In this document: piece after piece, positions 51,178-62,400 of the stretch
How the letters are laid out: every line of letters starts with the position of its first letter
How positions within the stretch are numbered: the stretch's first letter is position 1
Origin: Aplysia californica
Taxonomy: Eukaryota > Mollusca > Gastropoda > Aplysiida > Aplysiidae
Assembly: GCF_000002075.1 (NCBI RefSeq)
Contig: NW_004797408.1
Span: 841,963-905,962 of the forward strand
DNA: 64,000 nucleotides
Direction: 5' to 3'
Notes under the pieces: generated by a model
What the model was told of the DNA's origin: nothing
Database searches by the model: none
The model's input: only the letters and a program-made list of their open reading frames with translations
Made by a program: the position numbers and the translations under genes

Positions 51178-51600
51178 AACATTTGGTAGGAAATTTTGAA
51201 TTTTGCCTGGGTGGCGACCGAAGCCTACTCTTATCGATTTTAGACCACCAAGGGACCTTTAATTTGCGCAATTTGCATACGCGACCTCCGAGATTTTTTC
51301 GCCCTTGTCCGAGAAGGCTAGGGGTAGATCTTTCCTACCAGAAGATCAGGGGTGTGGCTGAAAGACAGAGGTAAGAAGGAGCCAGGGAGTAGCAGTAGAA
51401 AGGCTGCAGAAAGAGTCCGGAGCCCTGAGGAGGTAGGGGCAGAAAGTGGAGGTGAAAGCAGACGAAAGAGAAAGTAGAATTTTAGAGAACAAAATTTTTC
51501 CGTCACTACTCGGATTCGAACCCAGGACCTTTGAATGAGAGGCCCACCGGACCCGAACGCTACGCAAACTGCCATTCGGTTGACACTAAGTTTACAACTG
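51178..51600 (-). mobile_element. tRNA-headed SINE, copy 1
   Basis: Read on the minus strand, GGGTTCGAATCC (51505-51523 region) matches the tRNA B box, preceded by GTTTGCGTAGCGTTCGGGTC as an A-box-like stretch. The body runs to CAGGCAAAATTCAAAATTTC near 51190 and includes GGTGGTC..AATCGATAAGAGTA. The copy at 52425 has the same layout. Confidence 0.75.
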
Positions 51601-52365
51601 AGAGAACTGAGCTGATCTCACAAACATGGCCGACCGTCGTCTGCAGCGGCTTCACGTTACGCGACTCGCGGCCTCTCCTATTATAGTTCCTCCAAGGTTT
51701 TTCCCATGTACATGGCAATTTAAAAAAATAGTCTAGATGAATGAAGAGAGACTGGCCACAGTTTGTCACAACCAGACACCAGTCTCAATGTCTACCACCA
51801 CTAGTCAAGATGGTCGAAAAACGTTCAGTCATACTTGACTGCTCAAAAAAAGAGTAAGAAAATTACAACTATTTCAAAGCATGAATGAAGCAGCAAATCA
51901 TTCTCATTTTACTGCAATTTGGCACAAGGTCATTAAAAAATCTCAGGTTATGATATTTTTCATTTTTCATTTAGCAATTGTCTCATTATAAAATCATTGC
52001 TTTCAATGTTCATAGATTCTCATCATTATCTAATCTTTTGTAATATTATACATGTACCATCATCATCATATTTCCGGACACCACAGAGTATAGCCACCGT
52101 TCCTTTCAGGTGTTTTTTCACACCTGATGTCTAATAATCTTATGACGTATTGATAATCTAATTAACATCTAGCACTCAGGACAAGGGACAAAGAAAAAAG
52201 AGAAGGCCAAAGAAAAAAAAAAGAAAAAAAGAACCACTTCCCTTGATGTTGGGCTGTGAGTAGTCACTGCTGTTTAACAGGGGACCTCGTTATTATACTG
52301 TACCTGTACTGTCAGCTTCAAGATGCTCATCTCAAGTATCACAAGGCTTTCTGTTTTTTTGGGGC

Positions 52366-52418
52366 AAGTTTTTTTTACGGCGCTTGCAACTGCATAGGGT
52401 CATATGACACATTAAACA
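52366..52418 (+). repeat. hairpin-ended interspersed repeat, terminal fragment
   Basis: TTTACGGCGCTTGCAACTGC followed by ATAGGGTCATATGA is the hairpin terminus alone, directly abutting the tail of the SINE at 52425. Confidence 0.65.
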
Positions 52419-52424
52419 TTTTTA

Positions 52425-52815
52425 GTTTGGTAGAAATTAATTTTCAATTTTGCCTGGGTGGTGGTAAGTGCCTACTCTTATCGATTTTGGACCACCAAGG
52501 GATCTTTAACATGTGCAGCTTGCTCACGGGACCTCCGAGATTTTTTGCCCTTATCCGAGAAGGCTAGGAGTTAGGTTTTACCTTCCATAAGATCAGGTGT
52601 GCGGCTGAAAGACAGCAATAAGAAGGAGCCAAGGAGTAGCAGTAGAATGGCTGCAGAAAGAATCAGGAGCCTAAAGGAGGTGTGGGAGTGGGGGCAGAAA
52701 GTGGAAATGAAAGCAGAAGACAGAAAATAGAAGAAAATTTTCCGTCGCTGTCAGGATTTGAATCCAGGACATATTGAATGAGAAGCAAACACCGTAACCT
52801 CATGACCGCGAGAGC
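52425..52815 (-). mobile_element. tRNA-headed SINE, copy 2
   Basis: Same body as 51178-51600 (GCCTGGGTGG, CTTATCGATTTTGGACCACC, AAGGGATCTTTAACATG, CTCCGAGATTTTTT, GAGAAGGCTAGG as read on plus). The B-box-like GGATTCAAATCC is slightly decayed. Its tail abuts a fragment of the hairpin-ended repeat at 52366. Confidence 0.75.
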
Positions 52816-53200
52816 CCCTAACAGGGTTAGAAAAATCAGGTCAATCCACGATCTTGTGGGTTGAAGAAGAAGAAGAAAACACAGAACACAAAATATCATC
52901 CAACCCGTAGCATTGTATTCAAAGACCCGTTTAGCTGGGTTTTGTTCCAAAACATGGGTGTCAAAATGCTTGGAATTTTTTCTCCCAGGACAAGTTTTGA
53001 ATAAATAAAATTTTAAGAAATGATAAAATAATTTTATAATCTTAACTCTGAAATCCTAATAGACACCAAAATCGTAAAATACACTTATCAATTTGCGGGG
53101 GGAAAAAATTATATAAAAAAGTAGAGTAAGAAAAAAAAATCCAAAAAATCAGTGATTTCAGTCATGTTCACAAAAAGTTTTAATAACAACAGCACATAGT

Positions 53201-53488
53201 TTATAACAAAGCATGGGAGGACTGATGACTAAACATGGCAGACTCTGCCTTCTCAATTCTCTCCAGTAGCAGAACATTTGAAGCTCTGATGCCTTCTGTT
53301 TTTTTGTTCCTGAGATGGATTCTCATGAACACCTGGAGACCTTGTCTCAGTGTCTTTAATTTGGGAAAAGGGGCAATACGTTCAAATGCTTCACGAACTG
53401 TTGTCTCGTTTGGACTTGTCAGAATTTCTGTGAGAACCTGAGCTAGAAGACGGATCATTATCTTGCTTTCCATTCCAAACTCCACCAC
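53201..53488 (-). CDS. NOM1: NOM1 exon i (C-terminus)
   Basis: 288 bases including the stop codon at 53201-53203. Begins VVEFGMESKIMIRLLAQVLT and continues with FERIAPFPKLKTLRQGLQVF, the end of the MA3 region (human VVEF..LDKPRVRFLRKVL). The last 25 residues are not conserved with vertebrates. Acceptor TTTTCGCAG. An ATTAAA hexamer at 53179-53184 is very close to the stop, so the poly(A) site is uncertain. Confidence 0.95.
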   Translation of the reverse strand: MVEFGMESKIMIRLLAQVLTEILTSPNETTVREAFERIAPFPKLKTLRQGLQVFMRIHLRNKKTEGIRASNVLLLERIEKAESAMFSHQSSHALL

Positions 53489-56400
53489 CTGCGAAAAGAG
53501 AAATATTATCATGAATTAGCAAAGAGTCTAAAAACAAAAGTACTTTCACAAAATTAAAGTCATGTAAAATGGACAACTCAGCTCAGTATCAAGTAAGAAA
53601 GAAAACTTGCCAGTTCCTTTATTTATCTGTTTTTACCATATTACCACATATACTGCAATACAATGAGTATAAAGATAAGAATTTCTAATGCCTTTTGTTA
53701 TACCTAAGTGGTGGCCCTGAGAATGAACAGAACAAACCTAATTGATTTTTGTTCACACAAACACTTTTGTATTCCTTTCTTCTGCCTCTGCAGAACTGCC
53801 GTCCGCTGACAAAATGCATTTTTAAAATAAAATTCACAGCAGTTTTGAGAAAAAGATTTTAAATTGTCAGCACAACCACTGAAAAATCTTCTGGAATTTG
53901 AATTCAAATTAACTAAAAAAACTGGCCACAGTTTCACTTTGATTTTTTCCCACAAGTAGGGTAACTGATCAGGAATTCGACTTAGTACATTAAAAAATGT
54001 ACGTGCCAAAAAAGGCGTATTGTCAGCTTACTGCAGAGAAGTAGAACTCTTCTGAATTGAAACGGACTGATTCGATGACTTTAAAAGAAGTGGATCAAAA
54101 CAAAAATGGTGGCTTAACTATGGATAAATTCATGTCATGGCCAATTAAAATTAAATTGGCAGTGACACCACCATGATGAATTCATGGCAAATCAAATCAG
54201 CTGACGACACTTGGAAGATTATTGAAACATACAATACCAAAAAATAAAAAGACCATCAAAGATGAAAAAAAAAGGAACCTTGAAAATAGACAATGACAAT
54301 CCTTTCCCTAGGAGAAGATGAGAGAGGAGATGTCCCAGCTTTGTTTGAGATGGCTTGCTCATCTGATCAATTTCTTTGAATTTGTCCCACACTGAAAACT
54401 GCACAGTCATCTGAAATAAAAAAGAAGACGTGAATTTATTTTTTCCCCCAAGATGGACAAAGAACTTTTAAACCAGACGTACATACATACAATTTTAATT
54501 TTAGTAATATAACCAGCACTGAAAAAAATGAGATAAACTGACAAGAGGACATTTCACAGCAAAAGTGGTACTGTCACAATTTCTAAAGCCCTCTTTAATA
54601 AATAAAATATACCCTATGTTTCTCTTAGAAAGGCTACATAAATAAAACCATCACTGTTACATTATGCACAATCAGATTGCAACCAATGATTTCTTTGTTT
54701 TTTTCACAAGTCTAAAAAGCTAACATTACAAATTCCTCAATAGGATTTTTGCCTGTGTTCATCCACATACTGTTTACAGCAATCAAACACTCTGAAAAAA
54801 TCTGAATTTACCCAAGAGTGAGTTATAAAAAATATCTTTCCAAACCTTGATACAGATTTCGATGTTTGGAAAGTAAATGATCAGAACTGAACTGTCATTA
54901 AAAGTTCTTAAATACAAGATTAAAAGAGCATATGGAAAATAAAGGTCACAGACAGCATTTTGGCATAGAGCTGAGAAAATTCCTCAATAAAGTAAAGGAA
55001 AAAGAACATCAACATCGGATTTTCAAAAAATACTCGGATTTGTTTGTTTTCTACAATATAATACAGTTATGAAAGAGACAGATAATCACTCAGTAAACTG
55101 CTTTATTTGAGACATCAAAAGAAACAGCCGTGGGAGCTCTAAGATATTATAATTTTAATACTGGTTCTTTTATATTATTTTGTGACACATAATTTTCAAG
55201 GGTCAAGGTCAGCTCCAGAAACATGAAAATAAAGCTCTCACAATGAAAAAAAAATTATTTTAATGTAATAATACTAGCTACAGCCAGAGAGTCAGAATTC
55301 AAAATCAGTTCAGAAGTACAGTGGTTCCCGTTTAACAGCAAACCAGAAAAGAGCAACCTCTCTCTAACAAACAACCAAAGATTGTGTAACAGAAATTTCC
55401 TATAAATATAGATAACCTCCTTTAACAGCAATCTTTTCCTCTCTAACATCAACCTTCGACAAAAACATATTTTTTGAAGATTCAAAAGCAGTATGAACAC
55501 AGTGACTGACTTATAACTATAATTTCAGTGTGCGTGTATTCCTCCATTCTACTTATCTTCTTACATGTGGTTTAGTCAAAAATACAATACACTGAGTATA
55601 GAAGCTAAGTTATCATCTTCTCGCTAAGAGTTTAAAGAGCCATATTTTTTCAAGAGATTCTGTGCATGTGTGTGTGTGTGTGAAAGTTTCAGCCTTTACA
55701 TTGCCTGTTTTCACTTTTTGACGTAACATTACCACATCTTGCTATTAGGACGCATGTGTATGTATGCGTGCGCGCACGCATTTTTGCTTAAACCCCTAGG
55801 AAAATTCAGTTAACAGCAACCTCCACCAAACAGCTATCAAGGCTTGTTTCCCAATGGAGTTGCTGTTAGAGTAAGGCAAACACCACTGTACCCAGATCTA
55901 CACAAGATAACTCTTTAATTTAAGACTTCTGTAAGCTGACAATTAAGTCTGCAACTCTTACCGTAAATCTCCTGTCAAAAGAGCAAAACTTTTGAGCAAG
56001 ATAGCTGTAGAATGGGTTGTACTCCTTTTCATTCAAGCAGCAATGCAGCAACACATGAATTATCTCTCTTTCCTGTGAGCGATTCAGACCTAGACGAAGG
56101 AGACGAGCAAATGCATCCTCAAAGTCCTGAAAATTAAGACAGAAAGGTTTAGAGAGCTCAGGAATAATATGCACAGGACTACTATGAATATAAAAACCCC
56201 CCAAACAAATACAACAAACAGATCAGCCACACTGTATCTGCATAATGTCTTGTCATCCAAAAACAGAAATTTTGATGGAAACATATTGTAGCTAATACAG
56301 AGTTGACAAAATGTTGATTCCAACATTGTATACCCAATAATGTTGATTGCTATCAAGTCAGTGATGTTCCTTCCACCTTCTGAGTAGAGGCTGAAACTTA

Positions 56401-59400
56401 AACAAAGCAACACAATCAGAAACTAAAGGAAAACAGACCGTAAAAGACCAAAGGATCCATACAGGAAAAATTCATTAGTATCTAGAATACTCCTATTATA
56501 ATACGAAAAATCATGATGCTGTGGTAAGTCTTTGAAACAAGAGGAAAAAATATAGAGTAGCAACGGAGTTGTGTAGGGGGGGGGGGGAAACAATTTAGAC
56601 TTGCTAGAGTGTTCCCGCGTTCATCAACATCCAACAGCACCCTTTCCTGAGGCACGAGATTCTTGGCTGGTCGCTGTGGTCGCTTACAGCACGTACACAG
56701 AGCTAAATTATTTTCAGGCTTGCTGAACACGTATTTTAACAGTGCATCGACCTGCAGTTGTAAGGCTGTCAATGCATTTTATGAAGATGTGTATGCTTGT
56801 ACTACACACAAAGCAGTGTGTTGTGCATGTAGCATCAGTGCTAAGTAAAGCATGAAGCCGCTCAGCCTCTCTGAGGAGATGGGTGGGGGTAGGCCCGCAC
56901 TGCCGGCATGGCGTCTGGTAAGGCGGAGTTTCACGTCTCAGACCTCTGCAGCAAGAACAGGGTAATATTATATTGTCTCAAGGCCCACACCAGCCACCTG
57001 ACACAGCCTCTGGACCAGGCGTTCTTCGGGGCTTTGAAGCCAGCGTGAAGAGGAGGTAAGGAAGTTCGTTACTGACACCACGGACCCGTCACATTGAAGA
57101 CGTTTGCCGGCGTCCTGAAGAACGCCTGGGCTACAGCAGCTCAGCTGGAAACAGCCATCAGGGAATTCATCAAGTCAGGGCTGTTTCCCTACAACCCTGA
57201 TGTTGTCCACACAAGTGACAAGCTGAACCCAGCTGCATCTTCACAGGGTCCACTGTCCCTACCCTTCACTTGTCACCCTTCATGTGCAAAGAACAAGGCC
57301 GTTAGAAGGCCTCAGCCACCTGTGCCACCATCTATCAGTGGAAAAGACTAGAAAGAGAGGATGCTCACAAAGAAGAGGAAGGCGGAAGAAGAACAACAAT
57401 AGAAGGAAGAGAGAAAGAAGCAAAGGGAACTGAGAAAGATGGAACGGCTAGTACAAGCTGAAGACAAGAAGGAAAGCCAAAAAGAGAAGAAAAAAGAAGA
57501 AGAGGAGTATTCAGGAGAAGAAGATGAATGCTTTGGTTGTGGCCTCAAAGAAAAAGAAAGAGGATGAAGATTCCTCTGACTCTGGAGAAGAGCCGGTGTA
57601 TGACGACAGCTCCAACAATTATGGGGACATTACAGTCGACTTTGCTGGGTGTCGAGCCACCATCGTAGGACAAGTAGTGCTCACCCAGTGCATGCTTTGT
57701 GACAAATGGTGGCACACCAACAATGTCAAACAGATGGACCTGAAGGACAAGACTCAGGAAGACCTGGATGCCATGGACATTGAGCTCTTTTGCTGCGTTG
57801 ACTAATCTCCCCATCCCAATTTGTTTCATACAATTAGAGTGAACAATATCTTTGTTCATCCACGTGCACTTAGATCCACATGTAGATCTACTTTGCTGTT
57901 CTTATATAATTTAATTAATGATTATCAGAGTTATTTAGACTCATTAACAGATTACTGTTTACAGTGCAAGTGTTGGCTTCAGCTATTTTTTGTTTTCTTT
58001 CTCTTTCGGTTACACAGAAAAATTGAGTGTCACTTGTAACTAACTCTTGTGTAATTTGTAAGAATATTTCCTCCTTTCTGATTAGAAAATCATACGTTAG
58101 CCTATAAGATTCATAATAATAAGCTATTAGGGCGCAAGACTCGCTCTATCCTAGCGTGCAGCCCGTCCATAAAACGCGTCACCCTCAAGCAGGGATGCGC
58201 ATCCCAGCTGATTGTCGCACACACCCGTCCTCACTTTGCCACTACTGAGGGAGAAGGGCTAACAAAGCAGGCATAGCACGCTGGGCTGACAATAGCAGAC
58301 GAAATTTGCTTCTCAGTCAATGAGGGGTTACCTCCCCTCTCATCGGGGACTGGAAAGGTGACTCTATATGCTTCTAGGGTAGCGCGGACTGCCACCTCTA
58401 CTCTAACTAGTAAAAATTTAGAAGCAAACCTCGCTGGTCCCAAGGATGCAGAATATGTGTCTTCTGATGTCAGTGTTCATTCCCTGCTGCTTTGCCAACT
58501 TCAACATTTGCTTGCTGATAGTTCCAGAAAAACCTGTCTCCGTCTTGAACTTGGCTTCTGAAATAGATAAAATTTAAGGGTTTTACAATGGGAAAACATA
58601 AAAAAAGCCGAGTTTCATCGCCATATAAATAAACCAAAAGGTAAATCAAAACAAGTCACCTTACAAGGAACAAAAATGAAACAAACTTAAAAGATATCTT
58701 CTAAGATTATTTTGTTTTATTCTCATTTGTAGCATAGAAAAATTTTTAATATGTAAACTCACATGTATGGGTCACGTAATAATAATAATAGACTGCATTT
58801 ATATAGCGCTCTATCCCATACTAGTATAAGCTCTGAGCGCTTTATATCAAGCACATGATTACTGAGCGATTCCCACAAGACAAAATATTTCCCATAACAA
58901 GAAAAACCAGTTCAACCACATGAAGAAGAACTTTCACAACCATACCTTAATGAAATTCACGTAAGGACAGCAGTAAAAATAAAATATATCAGTACTTACT
59001 AAAACACTACAACAAAGAATTAAACAAATGAGTCTTGAGCAATTGCTTATTAAACATATTACGATTTGTTATTTCTCTGAGATCCTGCAATTATCTTAAC
59101 ACTAATATATTTTATATGGCACAAACATAAAGACCTTGCAGGAAATAATAACAGACTGAAAGAATGTAACATCACCTTTAACAACATCCTCCTCTGCCTT
59201 CCTTCCCTCCCATGCAGAGCCAACAATCCACCAGCGCCCAACTTGGTCTGCTTTCAAGAGGTCTTCCAAACTAATGCTGAGTTGGTCCTCTCCCAATCCT
59301 TGACCTGAGCAGCAACAAGAATATACTTAATGTGGATCCGTCAAAGTATCAAGATGTTAGTATAAATCCTTGTCTTGTAGATTTCAGGCAACATGGATAG

Positions 59401-62400
59401 ATCTACAGAGATGTAGGGTGTCGCAAGCAAACACAATACTCTTGTGTAATGAATGTAGAAGAGTACAATTAAAATAAAACATAACTGTGAATATTTATCA
59501 TTTGACATAGTTGACTTATTCTTTACTACTGTTTTCATAAGTAGTAAAGTAAAAGATTTTCCTTTTCTTTATTGCAGTTCTATGAAATTAATGTTCTGGA
59601 TCTTTTCCCCTACTTTGAATGATAAATCCACACAAACTTACAAGAAAAAGGTGCAAATCTCAAGACAAGTGAACGAAGAAAAGCTTACAAATAAACAACT
59701 TGAGAGTGCATCCACTTCATTAAAAAATTTTTTAAATGTAGATGTTTTTTCAGCCTCCCCATTTACACAGTTTAGATCATTCAGGAGGCGGGCTTCCTAC
59801 CGTGGCTGTCAGGGACACCCCGGGCTAAGAAGGATCCAGCAAAAAGACCAAGATACTCAAAAAAAGTTTCTCCCCACTCAGGTATTCTGCATGCGACAGT
59901 AAAATACATAACCGCTACACAAAAGAAGCCAGCATTCACCTCTTTCCCCATTAGTTACAAAAACTTTCAAAGTGTAAACTGTCTACAGAACTTTTTATCA
60001 CATGTGACAAACTGATTGCTTCACTGCTAGATTGGAAACAAAAAATTTAAATTATCATGAACTGACAATCTGAATCAGAACCCATTAAAACCTAAATGAG
60101 TGAGTTTCTGAAATGGAACTATTAATCATTATACTATAACTTTGAACAGTTAATTTAAAAAGCTTGAAGACGTGGTCCCTTGTCAGAAAACCACACTTAT
60201 TCTAGACAGAATAAGAAAAATCTAAACCCTGCTGAACTCAAAACACCAAATTTCTCCACGTTGAAGAAATTTGTAGAGCAGCGTCACAAATGCTGGTTAA
60301 CAAAAATTATTTGACTAGTTATAAATACACAGCAGCAAAATTATATGTCTGTTTTTATAGAAAATGGAAATCTTTCTAATCTGCAACAAAGAAAAACGTG
60401 CAGAGAGGTCTAAGAATAAAGATTCCTTTTCGTCATTGCAATATGAGAAGAAATCAATCAAATACCTTTCAGAAAATTTCGGACGACTTTTCGCAAGTGC
60501 TCAATATGAGAAGGGTCATAGCTTGGAATTTTCCTCATGTTGTTGTTACGGACTGCCACCAAAACATCCAGCATGAAACGTACGCGTGCTTGCATGCCCA
60601 CTTCTGCTGAGCTTTCAATAATCCTTGCCTTTGCCTGGATATCAAGTATGGCCTGTTTCAACCTCACTGGATCATCTTTACGCAGACTGAATCCAACCGC
60701 TTATGTGGATGGAAAAGAGTGGAAAGAAGTTCATAAATGTGATGGTTGCAGTTTGTCACTCAAATATAAAGTAAGTAATCCTGAAAAAAAAAAAGGCATT
60801 TTTCCTCGACATAATTTGACCACACAAAAACAAAAAAGAAAATTGAAAGAATTCATATCCTATTTATAATGCTTGTACTTTGGCATACAATCTGTACACT
60901 TAATAAGACTATAATTAATAAGTCATAAACAATTACATATATCTTTAGCTGCTAATAAACTTGTATTAAAATTATAAGAAAAAATAGACAATGGTGTGTT
61001 ACATAACTAAAACTAAAGGCACAGATACCTGGCAAGCAAAGCGAGGAGCTTTAAAACCTTCACTTTCAAAACAAAACTATTAAAAAAACAACCATGAGCA
61101 GAAAAAATATGTACAAAGAAGAAAAGGGGCAACTATTGGAATAAATAACTTACTTTTTAAAACCAGCAACAAAAGTTCAATGTCCCTCTCTTGAAATGAC
61201 TCGATGAACTTTTCCACAATTCCAAAAATCAGTTTTGAGTGAATAATCTAAAGAAATAAAAGAAAATCATGATTAAGAAAGACAGCAGATAAAAGCCATG
61301 GGTAAGTGAAATATGAACAGCAGAGAACTCCATTCACAATGACACACAATGTTAGTCTTGTTGAAAACACAAACATGAAAAACCATCACAGTAGTCCCAT
61401 CCCCCCCCCCTCCAAAGAACAGTCTTGATGATAATATCCTTTTTGAAAATGCTCTTCAAGCCTGTAGAACAGTGTATTTTCATTATTTCCCGCTCTTTTA
61501 GTGCATAACATAGCACACATACTTTGTTGATAAAAATGATGCAATTTGATTTCAGGTGGGAATCATAGTTATCAAAACCAATCATACAATGTTCATAAGA
61601 TGATCGGTAAATAGATGTAGGCCTGGTAAAACATATTATCATCATGGACAGCCTCGAACACATTCTTCAATAAAACTTTCTCAGAAAAGAGTCAAAACAT
61701 CAAGAGACAACTTTATTGGGGGAAAAAAAAATCAAAGCTGACGTTTGTTTTCAAATCCCTTTAGCTGCGAGCATTCCGCTCTTGGCAGCGCAAATCAAAG
61801 ATGATAAAGGTGCTAGAATTAAAACCCGAAATCTTTAAGTCCATACAAGCTCATTAAATGTCAAGGTTCTTTGCTGAAGAGAGCCCCCTCCTAAAAAAAC
61901 AACCATCCTTAATTCTTATACTGATAAATCAAGTAAGGACCACAAAATTCTTTTTACTTTTTTTAAAAGTGTGTTCAACAATTTTTACTTTTTTTTAAAC
62001 ATACAAACCTACAGCCCCTATATTGAACTAACACTAAAAAAACCTTTTTTCCTGATGTTCATAAATGATGATAAATTATGCCTCTGAAGCATCAATGCTG
62101 CTTACCTTGAAATTGTAGATGCTTGCAATGATTAGCAACACATTGTCCATTAATTTTCCAGCGCCATAATCTACTTCTTGAAGAAGCTCATCAAATTTTT
62201 TGACAACTGTCTGGATGAAGTAAGCACCTGAGAAGACACAAAGTTCAGAATAAATACCAAGACATAGCAGCTATTAACATATAGTCAAAAAAAGAAAAAT
62301 AATAATCCAATTTTCATGATTACAAAACCTCTTTTTAAGAAAAACTTTGAAACAGAAGCCATGGGAGATACCTATAGTACTAGTAGACAAGCTAATATGG

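Noticed and set aside
51480-51580. Possible genuine tRNA gene around the GGGTTCGAATCC box
   Set aside because: No complementary acceptor stem or plausible anticodon arm could be drawn, and the same box heads a second repeat copy at 52.75 kb, so it is a SINE head.
57348-57859. Minus frames opposite the transposase tail
   Set aside because: Antisense readings of the acidic/lysine-rich transposase region; Ser/Phe-rich without domain features.
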